Assembly: GCA_028716365.1 (NCBI GenBank)
Contig: JAQUPZ010000018.1
Span: 1-34,320, forward strand
Reading direction: 5' to 3'
Length of the DNA stretch: 34,320 nucleotides
Origin: Kiritimatiellia bacterium
GTDB lineage: Bacteria; Verrucomicrobiota; Kiritimatiellia; UBA8416; YA12-FULL-48-11
The notes under the pieces are model-generated. The model searched no databases and was not told the DNA's origin. It worked only from the letters and a program-made list of their open reading frames with translations. Made by a program: the position numbers and the translations under genes. Of this stretch, positions 8,301 to 16,029 are shown one piece after another; within the stretch, counting starts at the first letter, position 1; each line of letters starts with the position of its first letter.

Positions 8301-9880
8301 AATGAAGCCAGGTCAGTTCCCACATCAACGATATCATCCCTATCAGTATCCTCGTCTTCCGTTTTTGGGAAAGATGGCATGACTGAAGTGGACGGAAACT
8401 GCCAGCGAATGAGCCATTTTCCGTCATTAATACTCCAGCCTTTCTGTACGATGCTTTGTCCGTTATATGGCAATGATGTGTCCACTGAAGGAGTACAATT
8501 GGCATCGGATTTTGAATCTGTAACGCTGTATATACTGGCGTACTTATTGGTAAACAAAGGTGTTATCTCAGGGGCCCATTCAAACGAACCAGTATAGTCT
8601 GAAGAATTTGTTAACATAGTTTCCGGCCAATCCCACGAGAGGCGTGGCAAGTTCGTTGCCCCAATGGTATAGAGATCCTTTGTGCTTACATAGTTGGAGG
8701 AAATACCACCAGGGATACTTATTGTCGAAATATACCTGTGCGCTATTAATTTCGCATCGATATATTCATCGACACTAAGATCAGCAGACCCTTTAATATT
8801 AAAATAGCCATCAGGCCAGCCGTCACAATAAGCGGATCCGTCCATAGATAAAGTTTGTGATGAAACAAAAACTTCAGCCTGTGACGAGAACGATTCTGTA
8901 TCACTAAATGTACCATAACAATCCCCGACTCCAAAACAACAGTATCCGAGGTCAAGACATGGCTCATATGTTGTACATGTTCCTTGAATGTCCAATCTGA
9001 TTTTATAACACCAATTCAACCGTGAGATACCCCCTGTAGGCCATAAAGATAAGGGATCACCCGTAATGCTACTGTATTGCAACCATTCAAATAACTGGGG
9101 GTGGTAATAGTCAGATAAAGTAAAACTTTGATGACATGATGCTCCATCAATACCATTTGGTTTAGTGGCATAATCGACCAAAGCCCAAGGCCAACTAGAG
9201 TTATTCGTCTGCCAATGAGTCCATGACTGACTTGCCTCCCCCCATCCAAAGCAAGTACCGTTAAGGCCCCAATATCCCCTGTCACTGCTACTCTTATTAG
9301 TGCTTACAACACCGGCTTGCGCTTTGGTAAACTTCAACAAATTCAGAGTATCCGTTATCCGTGCCTGGATACCATGATCGCAATTCATCCAGCCATTCAG
9401 AACAGATTCATCAGGTACCCAATTGGTAAAGCCTGCGACAGAATGCAGATTGGAAACCGTCCACATGGGGAAATCCATCGGATACTTTCCCTCGGTATTT
9501 ACCGTTGAAAAAAAAGTATCGAATGAACCGTTGCTATCTGCATTTGTCGTACAGACAAAGTTTACGCATATCTGATCAATTTTTTCAGCAAACCTTTTAT
9601 AATCATACAAGGGCAAGATGTAACTTGGATTAGGAACGGAGCTTGTAGGAACATTGATGGCTATACATCTATCAATAAGTGCTTTATAGCACATGTTGAT
9701 ATGATTTATAAGGGCGGTCCATTCAGAGTCAGCTGGCCAGTTTGTATAAGAGGTACCCTGCCCAATCGAAACCGAGACGGTTACAAGGAGAAATGACAGG
9801 ATAATGATTGGAAACAGAATCAAAGCCTGTATTCTTAAAGAGAAATCCACTTTTCGCTTTTCGCTTTTTAATTGCTTCAT
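2342..9880 (-). CDS. Giant Sec-exported Rhs/YD-repeat protein with a Tle1-like (DUF2235) lipase tip
   Basis: This 2512-residue protein has an N-terminal signal or anchor segment (about residues 17-42) and a Cys-rich N-terminal domain of several hundred residues. YD repeats run from about residue 800 to 2120 (for example 'YDSMGNITK', 'YEYDSQGRQTR'), with an Ig-like beta insertion near 1870-1950. The conserved core ends at 'NDPINSYDPDGL' near 2204. The last 308 residues (3268-2345) are the variable tip. It has 'FGFSRGSAS' with Ser near 2304, 'LWDTV' with Asp near 2342 and 'GVHADDGNGY' with His near 2398, matching the Ser-Asp-His set of DUF2235/Tle1 phospholipases. Rhs cores normally form a shell around such tips. 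No PAAR domain or type VI component is visible. The AAGG ribosome-binding site overlaps the stop of the upstream gene, eight bases before the ATG. Confidence 0.9.
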   Translation of the reverse strand: MKQLKSEKRKVDFSLRIQALILFPIIILSFLLVTVSVSIGQGTSYTNWPADSEWTALINHINMCYKALIDRCIAINVPTSSVPNPSYILPLYDYKRFAEKIDQICVNFVCTTNADSNGSFDTFFSTVNTEGKYPMDFPMWTVSNLHSVAGFTNWVPDESVLNGWMNCDHGIQARITDTLNLLKFTKAQAGVVSTNKSSSDRGYWGLNGTCFGWGEASQSWTHWQTNNSSWPWALVDYATKPNGIDGASCHQSFTLSDYYHPQLFEWLQYSSITGDPLSLWPTGGISRLNWCYKIRLDIQGTCTTYEPCLDLGYCCFGVGDCYGTFSDTESFSSQAEVFVSSQTLSMDGSAYCDGWPDGYFNIKGSADLSVDEYIDAKLIAHRYISTISIPGGISSNYVSTKDLYTIGATNLPRLSWDWPETMLTNSSDYTGSFEWAPEITPLFTNKYASIYSVTDSKSDANCTPSVDTSLPYNGQSIVQKGWSINDGKWLIRWQFPSTSVMPSFPKTEDEDTDRDDIVDVGTDLASFGPDTGTIFFNVDSRNPKICVPLARTPVWYAGLPVHAYISQGAFKRLPYQWLPLPSVALPANTATLGIDELGVYQAFSLNTRILESNSISSNNVHIKRVSLMRPRGNVVVFDFPWTGTAFSPLGFPMGINSNRTYVLKDNQPYPGYSLCFASGVIHYYGDRTLRKMQRLDEYNTDSVNLGDYYNSGWLKFVTHVDGRGFDLSEDLTFDMWYDTDTTTIFPGGLLAWQYSELTMAFNTNVIMEAARDYKYEVNWQRQDGRITSVTYKPRGTSATITTTLSYDQDGRITALNKSGVDGIEKSNVSAQPEGASINYSWGTITRSQTAPAGSARTVTITENTTAGGSITRETDFDALDRMTQTRLTANGGTAQTVLSYSGNSGRYICGLQKTSKVTGILYPDSSTASFEYDSSTGWLTRETRAIGNSMDRVMEYSYTPYVGGEYVNPTNLVERPRSIVSKIGNEIVGATLFSYSGSASATIKQSTNSVPAWDDPGNLVTSCSYYVPSDWWWIVEEERDIYGGLLYSASYPGGNGTLYSICKYAESNGVLMASVTNSAGPSTVYSNNAFGNVEFSTTIENGQITSLARSMIDSFGRITRTTLIDGSYTENNNYGFFGPTSVREVDGSTSTYQYDDLGRVKCIDQPSLGKTTSYQYDSMGNITKTTITAGGKTLVTESTYDVLGRITSYKDTLGTTRYTYQSNADGTRKTTTLPTGVTIIEDRYFDGCLKEISGTGAIAHKKYEYGTESGMFYTKEINGDNANEWTITRYNMLGKPCRIVRLNNSGQPVTTTIVYDSCGRPVKKTDPNQVANLASYNAKNEVDKSGLHIDGAADALTPSSNDRFNTFHRTVDAAGIKNETSVYPMPNDANPVLLSSSLFSLDGRTNTSVFAGRGSTSIRNDYQEGGTYSVTTTNSDGTKVVSDYIKWRLDTVTRKDKNNAVIDSDHYEYDGLGGLVRATNSKRGTTEYVINSQTRLVEKVIPSDTTKGEITYAYYPGTDRMKYMRRSDGLFMRYDYYDNGLLQRIYDGPSYDTQYEYDSQGRQTRMTTWRDGRAVTTEWQYNGNSGLLEQKKLFGLAGPVATYQYRDNGQLASFTDAESVRTDYSYNNAGDRVSAVTSDGSSAIISTFNRLGRISSSAISNGISETFAYALDGSLLTNSITGNSIVSNAVFTYSYAPDHPGLINMNYNVSGCTSGSVGITYDAAVRISTITNGAITVTYGYPADAMVVTSIIWKLGGTNIMARYIGWDFKNMRVTNGIYVVNGSNMAGSAYSYVANDDRISKITSLMDGSWWSYEYDSMNQLKSGRKYFADGSAVFGRQFAYEYDSIGNTVKGGPLSSRERPVNTFQADDLNFHVSRIWSNKIEVTGTASTNATVTVNDVMTTRQGERFSAVVPVNTTNSSAETNITVYAIWYNGTNDIVASVTGKVFLAKSVEPVSHRLTGEISQDSRFTNQWNKFGQLVSVTSTNANPNFKLEFLYYPDGRRASKKVYTWNSGAWMLNTEYSFVYDSWNLVSESISDYSVSPALRLTKSYSWGLDLSGLRSGSLGGPGAPRAGGIGGLLSITVTSNGTSNTYFPISDHNGNISHIVDSTGTVVARYEYSPFGVLIGECYSCPLVRQNLGDGGFRFQSKYYDKETELYYFGYRYYDPNSCKWLSRDPKGENGGINLTCFCLNDPINSYDPDGLAAYFFGGTGNSLKPEGISNVEILHNSWDEGKYGFRHYMPGVYSGFTPGGKRNNLARRVSGEVLLEGVAGKTLGDRVDKMMDTLEDELKAGDKEVNVFGFSRGSASALEFLNRIQDRKTNPKTASLYNGIRINFVVLWDTVRSTWKNYRTELPVGLHFEHQPLHFISIDEQRRPFSDEEVLDVHGALQIGYRGVHADDGNGYPENGPSPFGGISLGDAVLAGKFIGIEFDKTELAKYPSVINFKATPTDNSSLIYGPLGHRKFPHGMILDGSVRQFGWYSKPLNDISGFNTYTSHEMWLKWAGIWDKIK

Positions 9881-9888
9881 TATTTTCG

Positions 9889-12162
9889 TTACCTTAAGAC
9901 TGTCTCCACCTGAAGTTTCAGGAGATTACCGGTGTCGTCCTGTTTCGGTTTCGCAGGGTCACTACCGCGTTTGTATTCGGTCATGTTATCCCATCCATCA
10001 CTGTCACTATCGACGAATGGAAGGGCACTAGTTGAACCTCCGAAATAGGTTACTTCCCACCAGTCTGGCAGGCCATCGCTGTCAGTATCTGCTGTAAAAT
10101 TACCAATCGTAATAACCTGCCGGTTGGTTGTTCCTATAAGTGCAGGACCGGCGACCTGATCCATCCCGAGGAGAATAGTTCTGCCGGGCGCCGTTACATT
10201 GTTCGTCAGAATGGAAATAGGTACAAATTTACCACCCGCCACACCTGCTGGAAATGATACGAATTTATTGGTATAAACGTAATCAGTTCCATTAACAGCC
10301 GTCCCACCGGCCACATAGACCCTGAATGTGACGATACCACTTGCCCAGCGCGATATTCTCACTATGGAATTAATAGATGTACTGCCTCCGCTATTCAGTT
10401 CCCCAGCGTCAAAGTTTAAAAGTGGAGGAACAGAACTATTATCAAACGGCGATGTACCGAGCCGATATTCATCGACATTACTAACTTCATCGCCATCATA
10501 ATCGGCGCCAGGCAGTAAATGATCCACTCTCTGAACACTATCAGTGGCCGATGCGTTCACTATAAGTGTTTCCCAGTCATCCGGCATGTCATCGCCATCG
10601 GTACTGGAATTACTGACAGGATTCAATCCCTTGTTAGACAAAGCCAAGCAGAAACCACCACCACCTGCCATGGCAACTACATTACTCAAACTGGGAGGTA
10701 CACCAAGTTCCCCCCAACACACTACCTGCCCATCTGACTTAAGCGCCATACTCTGATATGCACCTGCCGCAATGGCCACCACATTACTCAAGTCCGCGGG
10801 TACATCTGTCTGACCAATATACTCAGATTGACCCTCTTGCACACCCCAACACACTACTCGACCATCCGATTTTAACGCCATGCTGTGGAAACCACCTGCC
10901 GCAATGGCCACTACATTACTCAAGTCCACAGGTACATCCGTCTGAGAAAAATAATTCTGGCCCCAAGAAACAACATAACCATCTGAAGTCAACGCCATAC
11001 TATGCGCCCAACCCGCTGAAATCGATACGATATCGTACAACCAGTAAGGTACATCTGCCTGGCCATAATCATTTAATCCCCAGCAAACCACTTCGCCGTT
11101 CGATTTCAACGCCATACTGTGAGAACCACCACCTGCAATAGCCACAATATTACTCAAGTTTGAAGGGACATTCGTTTGACCAGCATCATTATCACCCCAA
11201 CAAACCACTTCGCCGTGAAATGTCAACGCCATACTGTGATACCACCCTCCGGCAACCGCTATCACATTACTCAAACCGACTGGTACATCCGTTTGACCAT
11301 AATAATTCCCGCCCCAACACATTACCCGACCGTCTGATCTTAACGCCATATTGTGGAAATAACCTGATGCAATCGCCATTACATTACTTACGTTCGCGGG
11401 CACCGTTCCTTGCCCATAGTAATCCCAATAAACTACCTTCTGATTGTAAAAGATTTCAAAACTATCATTAAGACTGTCACTATCTGTGTCTTTGCTTATC
11501 GGATTGGTCAGATAATTATATTCGTTCAAATTCGACAAACCATCACTGTCAGAATCCGCCATAGTATTAGCCGCCGTGCTACTGCCAAAATATTTTCTTT
11601 CCCACCAGTCCGGCAAACCATCAGCATCAGAATCAGCGCTGAATGAATAACCGAACAAATCAAAGTTGAACACATTCTTGACCTGCCCGATATTGGCGAC
11701 GGCAAAATCGTTGTCATCGGAAATGGTATTGGTTGTCCACGGATAGCCGTTGGTATAACCAATTTCGATGAGACGCACCCAGAATGGCGCAGAAACATTC
11801 TTCAACTGTCCTATGTTTATGGCAACGTAATTGTTACTCACGGAAAAACCTGCAACCATATTGGCAATATTTGTCCCAGCACCACCGGGAAGATACGTCT
11901 GAAATTCGTCATATGCATTTGTGGCAAACCACTTCAACTGGCCCAGATTGGCCGCAGCAAAATCGTTTGTGATTACGAAATTGGTGATAATGACCCCACG
12001 GTTTGTCCACCAGGAGGGATGCGAAGATTGAGCAGAGAGGCACATAGGCACTGAGCACCAGAGGCACAAAGTCAGAAGAAAAGAGTTTTTAAGCTGGAGA
12101 GGCACATAGGCACAAAGTCGGCGGAAGAAGAAAAACTGTTTTATTGTCTTAAATTTCTTCAT
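9889..12162 (-). CDS. Secreted RCC1-repeat protein with calcium-binding spacers and a Calx-beta-like domain
   Basis: The start at 12162 (MKKFKTIKQ) is preferred over the GTG/ATG codons further upstream because it has AAGAAAG before it, avoids overlapping the preceding gene and begins the signal peptide (ending near 'CLSAQ'). The 757-residue product has 'NLGQLKWFA' and 'NIGQLKNV' repeats typical of PVC secreted proteins. Asp-rich 'DSDADGLPDWWE' loops follow. Then come about seven RCC1-type units of roughly 40 residues, with consensus 'HSMALKSDGRVVCWG' and 'GQTDVP', a Calx-beta-like sandwich and a second Asp-rich DGLPDWW segment. RCC1 units usually form a beta-propeller used for binding. It lies eight bases before the rhs gene, so a role as a surface partner of Rhs is plausible but not shown. 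Confidence 0.8.
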   Translation of the reverse strand: MKKFKTIKQFFFFRRLCAYVPLQLKNSFLLTLCLWCSVPMCLSAQSSHPSWWTNRGVIITNFVITNDFAAANLGQLKWFATNAYDEFQTYLPGGAGTNIANMVAGFSVSNNYVAINIGQLKNVSAPFWVRLIEIGYTNGYPWTTNTISDDNDFAVANIGQVKNVFNFDLFGYSFSADSDADGLPDWWERKYFGSSTAANTMADSDSDGLSNLNEYNYLTNPISKDTDSDSLNDSFEIFYNQKVVYWDYYGQGTVPANVSNVMAIASGYFHNMALRSDGRVMCWGGNYYGQTDVPVGLSNVIAVAGGWYHSMALTFHGEVVCWGDNDAGQTNVPSNLSNIVAIAGGGSHSMALKSNGEVVCWGLNDYGQADVPYWLYDIVSISAGWAHSMALTSDGYVVSWGQNYFSQTDVPVDLSNVVAIAAGGFHSMALKSDGRVVCWGVQEGQSEYIGQTDVPADLSNVVAIAAGAYQSMALKSDGQVVCWGELGVPPSLSNVVAMAGGGGFCLALSNKGLNPVSNSSTDGDDMPDDWETLIVNASATDSVQRVDHLLPGADYDGDEVSNVDEYRLGTSPFDNSSVPPLLNFDAGELNSGGSTSINSIVRISRWASGIVTFRVYVAGGTAVNGTDYVYTNKFVSFPAGVAGGKFVPISILTNNVTAPGRTILLGMDQVAGPALIGTTNRQVITIGNFTADTDSDGLPDWWEVTYFGGSTSALPFVDSDSDGWDNMTEYKRGSDPAKPKQDDTGNLLKLQVETVLR
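10620..11430 (-). repeat. Tandem RCC1-coding repeats, about 117-130 bases each
   Basis: Within the RCC1 gene the DNA encoding '(H/Q)SMAL...VVCWG...GQTDVP' recurs about six to seven times, with the 'GCCATACTGTG' segment spaced about 114-133 bases apart. The copies are similar but not identical, so this is a coding repeat that could expand or contract by recombination rather than a recent duplication. Confidence 0.75.
12035..12120. repeat. Short GGCACA-rich direct repeats inside a signal-peptide coding region
   Basis: GAGAGGCACATAGGCAC occurs at 12035-12051 and again at 12097-12113, and AGGCACAAAGTC-type copies occur at about 12061-12073 and 12109-12120. On the coding strand these read as 'CTTTGTGCC' and 'CTATGTGCC' units. 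Further degenerate units (CTCTGTGCC, TTTGCGCC) lie just upstream of the gene at about 12176-12200. Most of the signal peptide of the RCC1 protein is therefore built from this repeat. Confidence 0.6.
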
Positions 12163-12214
12163 CTTATAACTTTCTTGCTCTGTGCCTTTGCGCCTTTTTT
12201 GCTTTGTATCTCGC

Positions 12215-14473
12215 TTATGGTTTGTTCGTATAAACACCCATACCGACATCACCGAGAGGAACGACGTAAGAGATGCCGCCTTCTGCTTTTATATCGCCGT
12301 TAACATGTAGTTTGGCAGATGGAACGTTTGTACCAACAGCCAGATTACCACCATTGAAATATGAATCACCGCCCGCATTGATACTTACTGCATAACCAGG
12401 GACAACAGACGTGGCGGATAACCAGAGAGAAGCGCTACCATAGTTATTAACGTAGAAATTATACAGCGTGTTACCGTCTGTATTCACAACTTCTATAGGC
12501 CACTGGTGTTCTCCTCCCTTACTAACTACTTGTAATGATACTGAAGGATGAGCACTGGCTGTTCCAACTCCAAGACCATTTAAGAAATATGATGGCGAAG
12601 TATTGCCGAACAAGCCTACCTTGGTTACGCCACTACTACTATTGACAGTAATTGCTCCCCCTGAAGTTCCTTTTGAAATAATCACCTTGTTTGTACCGTT
12701 TTGATCAGCAACGCTTATATCTCCTACTACTTGAAGTTTTTTTGAAGGATTAGTTGTTCCAAGTCCGATATTACCATTGACCATAGTAAGTTGATTAGAA
12801 TTTACCCTTAATCCGTCCGTAGGCAACTGGAGTATACCGGTCATCGTATCCCCATTTGCATTGACGTAGCGGGCATCGACGTCGACAAGATCCAGTTTGG
12901 CGGTGGTCACACTGGCTGAGGCCAAAGCTGATCCTGACAGGTTCGTAAGGCCAGAGCCATTACCACTCACAGAAGAAAAACTGGCTGTTGAGCCATTTGT
13001 TACAACAGATGGCGGCAAAGCGGACTGCAGAATTCCGTTTGTATCTCCTATCTGAATGTTCCCAAAATATACACGCCCATCCTTAGTTACAGTAAAACGA
13101 TTGGTAGGTTCCGGAGAATTAGAAATATCCGATACTGCAAAAAGTGAATTAGTGTAAGTCAGCCATACCAATGCCGACCCGCCAGGCATTCCAATGGAAC
13201 TCAACCACAAATAATTAGTTCCTATTCCGACAAAACAACCTCCCTGACCATAAGAAGTTCCACCTTGAAGAATTGCCATTTGATCGTCTTTTGCATTGCG
13301 AAAATAACCTTCCGCACTTTCCGCAGCATCAATAACATAACTTGGAGAGACGGCACCACTATACAATGTCATTATGTTCTCAGATAGTCTGGCATTCAAT
13401 ACACCATGAAGTCGAAAATCCATCGTACTGCCATAACCAGTACCTGAATCAAAAGTCATGTTTCCTGCAGGTGTATTAATTGTTCCGTCAACACTCAGGT
13501 TACTAATTACATCCATGTCTCCTTCTGTTTGCATATTTCCATTAACATGTAGTATCACGTTTGTGCCGGGACTATTAGTTCCTATCCCCATTCTCCCCAT
13601 AAAGATATTCGTAGCAGTGGAACTGGTCTGACTGATACTGTTACTGGAAGTGATTGACGGAACAAAAATCTGCCCTTCACCCGAAGATTGAACATAGGAA
13701 TAATACAATTCCACCACCGCCGAAGCCGATAATGCTCGATTATAAATAACCACTTCGTCCATGAATCCTGCAAACGCACCAACATTCATCGGATGACCCA
13801 GCCACAATTTATATGTGCTCCCGCCAGTAGCGTTGTACATGGCTGTAAATGTCGCAGTGGCAACCCCATTTTCATAAGAAATTATTGTATTATTCGTACG
13901 AACTAAAACAACGTGATGCCACGTCGAGTCGCTCAGAGAAATCGATAGTGAATTTTCGCCCGAACCGGTGCCAGGGCAATATTTTAGTGAAGAAGCAGAA
14001 CTACTCCAGTAAAGATAGGCATCACGATAGGTATTATTGTTACCGCAGATATTGTCGCGATCATACGCGAAGATGATCCTTGTTCCGGAAGAATTCGTCA
14101 GTTTGACCCAGAAAGATATTGTATAATTCGTCGCCCCTTCCAATTCGGTTAGCCGACCCGCACTGATATAATCGTTCACCCCATCAAAACAATAACCCCC
14201 ACCAGTAATTCCATTGGTTACCCATGTGGCTCCGGAAACTGTTCCTGTTTTGCCATTCCCGCTCATGTCGGGAACAGGATTGGTGTCACTGTTGAAATCG
14301 TAGTACAGAGTCTGATTGGTCGGAAAAGCCCCGGAAATAGGCCCCATGTAAAGGTTCCCCATAATCCTTGTATCGTTCACCACCGTCAGGTTGTCCACAG
14401 CCAAATCACCGGCAAATGCAGGCAACCTCCCGGCAAGCATCAATAACATCATTCCGCTTATTATTTTCTTCAT
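12215..14473 (-). CDS. Secreted LamG-domain protein with a tail-fibre-like repeat region
   Basis: This 752-residue protein has a signal peptide (ending near 'LPAFAG') and a start with GGAG at good spacing. Residues of about 50-265 form a LamG/concanavalin-like lectin domain, seen in 'FDFNSD'-like and 'GYCFDGVNDYI' strands, 'TISFWVKL', 'WHHVVLVRT' and 'GFMDEVVIYNRALS'. The rest is made of repeated 'GIGTNSPG...LHVNGN', 'GLGTTNPSKKLQVVGDI' and 'VGTNVPSAKLHVNGDIK' units. This pattern is common in phage tail fibres and bacterial adhesins, often before a peptidase S74 chaperone, which is absent here. It lies between two other secreted proteins in the rhs cluster (14 bases from the upstream gene). 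A surface adhesin role is likely; the ligand is unknown. Confidence 0.8.
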   Translation of the reverse strand: MKKIISGMMLLMLAGRLPAFAGDLAVDNLTVVNDTRIMGNLYMGPISGAFPTNQTLYYDFNSDTNPVPDMSGNGKTGTVSGATWVTNGITGGGYCFDGVNDYISAGRLTELEGATNYTISFWVKLTNSSGTRIIFAYDRDNICGNNNTYRDAYLYWSSSASSLKYCPGTGSGENSLSISLSDSTWHHVVLVRTNNTIISYENGVATATFTAMYNATGGSTYKLWLGHPMNVGAFAGFMDEVVIYNRALSASAVVELYYSYVQSSGEGQIFVPSITSSNSISQTSSTATNIFMGRMGIGTNSPGTNVILHVNGNMQTEGDMDVISNLSVDGTINTPAGNMTFDSGTGYGSTMDFRLHGVLNARLSENIMTLYSGAVSPSYVIDAAESAEGYFRNAKDDQMAILQGGTSYGQGGCFVGIGTNYLWLSSIGMPGGSALVWLTYTNSLFAVSDISNSPEPTNRFTVTKDGRVYFGNIQIGDTNGILQSALPPSVVTNGSTASFSSVSGNGSGLTNLSGSALASASVTTAKLDLVDVDARYVNANGDTMTGILQLPTDGLRVNSNQLTMVNGNIGLGTTNPSKKLQVVGDISVADQNGTNKVIISKGTSGGAITVNSSSGVTKVGLFGNTSPSYFLNGLGVGTASAHPSVSLQVVSKGGEHQWPIEVVNTDGNTLYNFYVNNYGSASLWLSATSVVPGYAVSINAGGDSYFNGGNLAVGTNVPSAKLHVNGDIKAEGGISYVVPLGDVGMGVYTNKP

Positions 14474-14487
14474 GGGATTATCTCCAA

Positions 14488-16029
14488 TTATCTGTTCGTT
14501 ACGCTGTTCATAAAATTGGTTTCAACAGGCGGCGTGACAATTACCGGCGTTTTATTTTCCACCTGTCTATTTCCTCTCAAATCCACATTACCTTCTATTC
14601 TGACCGAAATATTTTTTCCTGCTATGTTCAGGTTTTCACCATAAGTGCCGGATTTGATTATAAGCGTGTTGCCCTCGCTACCTGCTTCTTCAAGCCCTGC
14701 ACGAATCGTCTTCTTAGGACCATCACTGCCGGCAACAACCGCGCTTCGACCTTTCAGATGGTCTGCACCTGAATTTTTATCAACGTAGATAATCCGACAA
14801 CGAAAAGATGAAATGGCAAGCGGGAGATGCCGGGAACCGGAGACAAGATTTGAAGACACAGATGATAAATTTGTGGAAACCAAAGAGGCATCGGATCGCA
14901 GAGCCGACGCTACAGTTCCGGACTCAACGGAAAGATTTCTCCCAAACACAAATTTCTGGCGAGCATCAGGAACTCCGTCCTTGTCCATGTCAATATCCGC
15001 ACGACCGACTAAGTAATATCGTGCGAATATTTCATTTACCGACTTACGATCCGAAACCAAAGAATCGGCTCGCAGAGCCGACGCTACAGTTCCGGAATCC
15101 GTCCACTCAACTATTGTCTTGCCATTAACAGGAATATCTATGTCGGCAATCAGCCATCCACCTTCGCCCCCTTCCACCCATCGCTTCGGCGTGACATAGT
15201 CCTTCCCTCGATCAATACAATCAGGAGTCATCAAATCCTGATAATAAATGTCCAGTCTTTCACCGGATACACCTTCACACTCAATTGTCAGAATAGCCTC
15301 TTTACCATTTCCTGTTTGAATGCCAGCAATAACAGGTTTGCCACCTTCAGCAGGAAAAACATCAGCATAAGGACGGGTCTCTATCCAAACAGTGGCGACG
15401 GATGATGTGTTGTTGTACCAGTAACCCTTACCCATCTCGAAGAGTGAATCAGAGAGCGGGAGAATCGGGGAACCGGAGATATCCGGCGACGGAGCGCTGG
15501 ATCCACCTTTAGAAGCAGAATAAGGATAACCAACAAGATTAAGCGATGGCATTAACACCATGGAGTTTGTGGCATCCAGCACAACTTCACCGGCAAGAAA
15601 TACATCCTGCGTTGATGCCTGCCTGTTCCATATAAAGAAACCTTCGCCGGGTTCCAGAGTCATGTCGGATGGAACCAACTTCTTAAGATCAGAAAACCAT
15701 TTGCCGTCAATTTCAGCATTACCATTTCCATCAGCCTTTAATGCCTGAACATATTTCGCTACCACAGCATCCCATTTCAACACCCGATCGGATGATTTCT
15801 CTTTTGTTGAACCTGTTAATTGTCCGGCTAGAACTTTATTGATCGAAGCATCAAATGGCCGGAACGGCAGAGAAACAAGACGCTGTTCATTTGTTGAAAT
15901 AGTTATACGGACAAATCCCACCGGCCTGGAAATAATGTTACTCGTCGCGCTGGCCGTAAATTGAAAACAACAAAACCACAACAGTGCAGAAACAATCTGC
16001 AATCGAAAAACAGGCAAACAACATTTCAT
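14488..16029 (-). CDS. Secreted protein of unknown function with a truncated beta-helix-like tail
   Basis: The start at 16029 (MKCCLPVFR) follows a GGGGG tract and opens a signal peptide ending near 'FTASA', giving 513 residues. The N-terminal half ('GFVRITISTNEQRLVSLPF', 'EPGEGFFIWNR', 'GYPYSASKG') is a beta-rich domain seen in Verrucomicrobia-like secreted proteins; I cannot name it firmly. A 'DKDGVPDARQKF' calcium-type loop follows. The C-terminal about 90 residues ('IIYVDKNSGAD', 'KKTIRAGLEEA', 'TLIIKSGTYGENL') look like the first turns of a pectate-lyase-type parallel beta-helix that stops short. Two in-frame copies of a 32-base palindromic repeat encode 'SGTVASALR(A/S)D'. It is the first gene of the rhs cluster. 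Confidence 0.7.
   Translation of the reverse strand: MKCCLPVFRLQIVSALLWFCCFQFTASATSNIISRPVGFVRITISTNEQRLVSLPFRPFDASINKVLAGQLTGSTKEKSSDRVLKWDAVVAKYVQALKADGNGNAEIDGKWFSDLKKLVPSDMTLEPGEGFFIWNRQASTQDVFLAGEVVLDATNSMVLMPSLNLVGYPYSASKGGSSAPSPDISGSPILPLSDSLFEMGKGYWYNNTSSVATVWIETRPYADVFPAEGGKPVIAGIQTGNGKEAILTIECEGVSGERLDIYYQDLMTPDCIDRGKDYVTPKRWVEGGEGGWLIADIDIPVNGKTIVEWTDSGTVASALRADSLVSDRKSVNEIFARYYLVGRADIDMDKDGVPDARQKFVFGRNLSVESGTVASALRSDASLVSTNLSSVSSNLVSGSRHLPLAISSFRCRIIYVDKNSGADHLKGRSAVVAGSDGPKKTIRAGLEEAGSEGNTLIIKSGTYGENLNIAGKNISVRIEGNVDLRGNRQVENKTPVIVTPPVETNFMNSVTNR
14891..14922. repeat. 32-base palindromic repeat, copy 1 (in frame within a coding region)
   Basis: Bases 14891-14922 match 15065-15096 at 31 of 32 positions. 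The core TCGGATCGCAGAGCCGA is a near-palindrome with a 3-base loop, followed by CGCTACAGTTCCGGA. On the coding strand it encodes 'SGTVASALRSD' inside the secreted protein at 14488-16029. Confidence 0.75.
15065..15096. repeat. 32-base palindromic repeat, copy 2 (in frame within a coding region)
   Basis: This is the second copy, with a perfect stem (TCGGCTC, loop GCA, GAGCCGA) followed by the same tail as copy 1. It is in the same frame and orientation and encodes 'SGTVASALRAD'. It looks like a dispersed intergenic-type palindrome that has entered a gene twice without breaking the frame. Confidence 0.75.

Noticed and set aside
10620..11430. CRISPR-like regular repeats
   Set aside because: Units of about 114-133 bases are coding RCC1 repeats with gradual divergence; there are no spacers, direct-repeat hallmarks or cas genes.
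12163..12252. Longer RCC1-protein start at 12252
   Set aside because: It would add 30 highly charged residues before the signal peptide and overlap the LamG gene by 38 bases; 12162 has a better ribosome-binding site.
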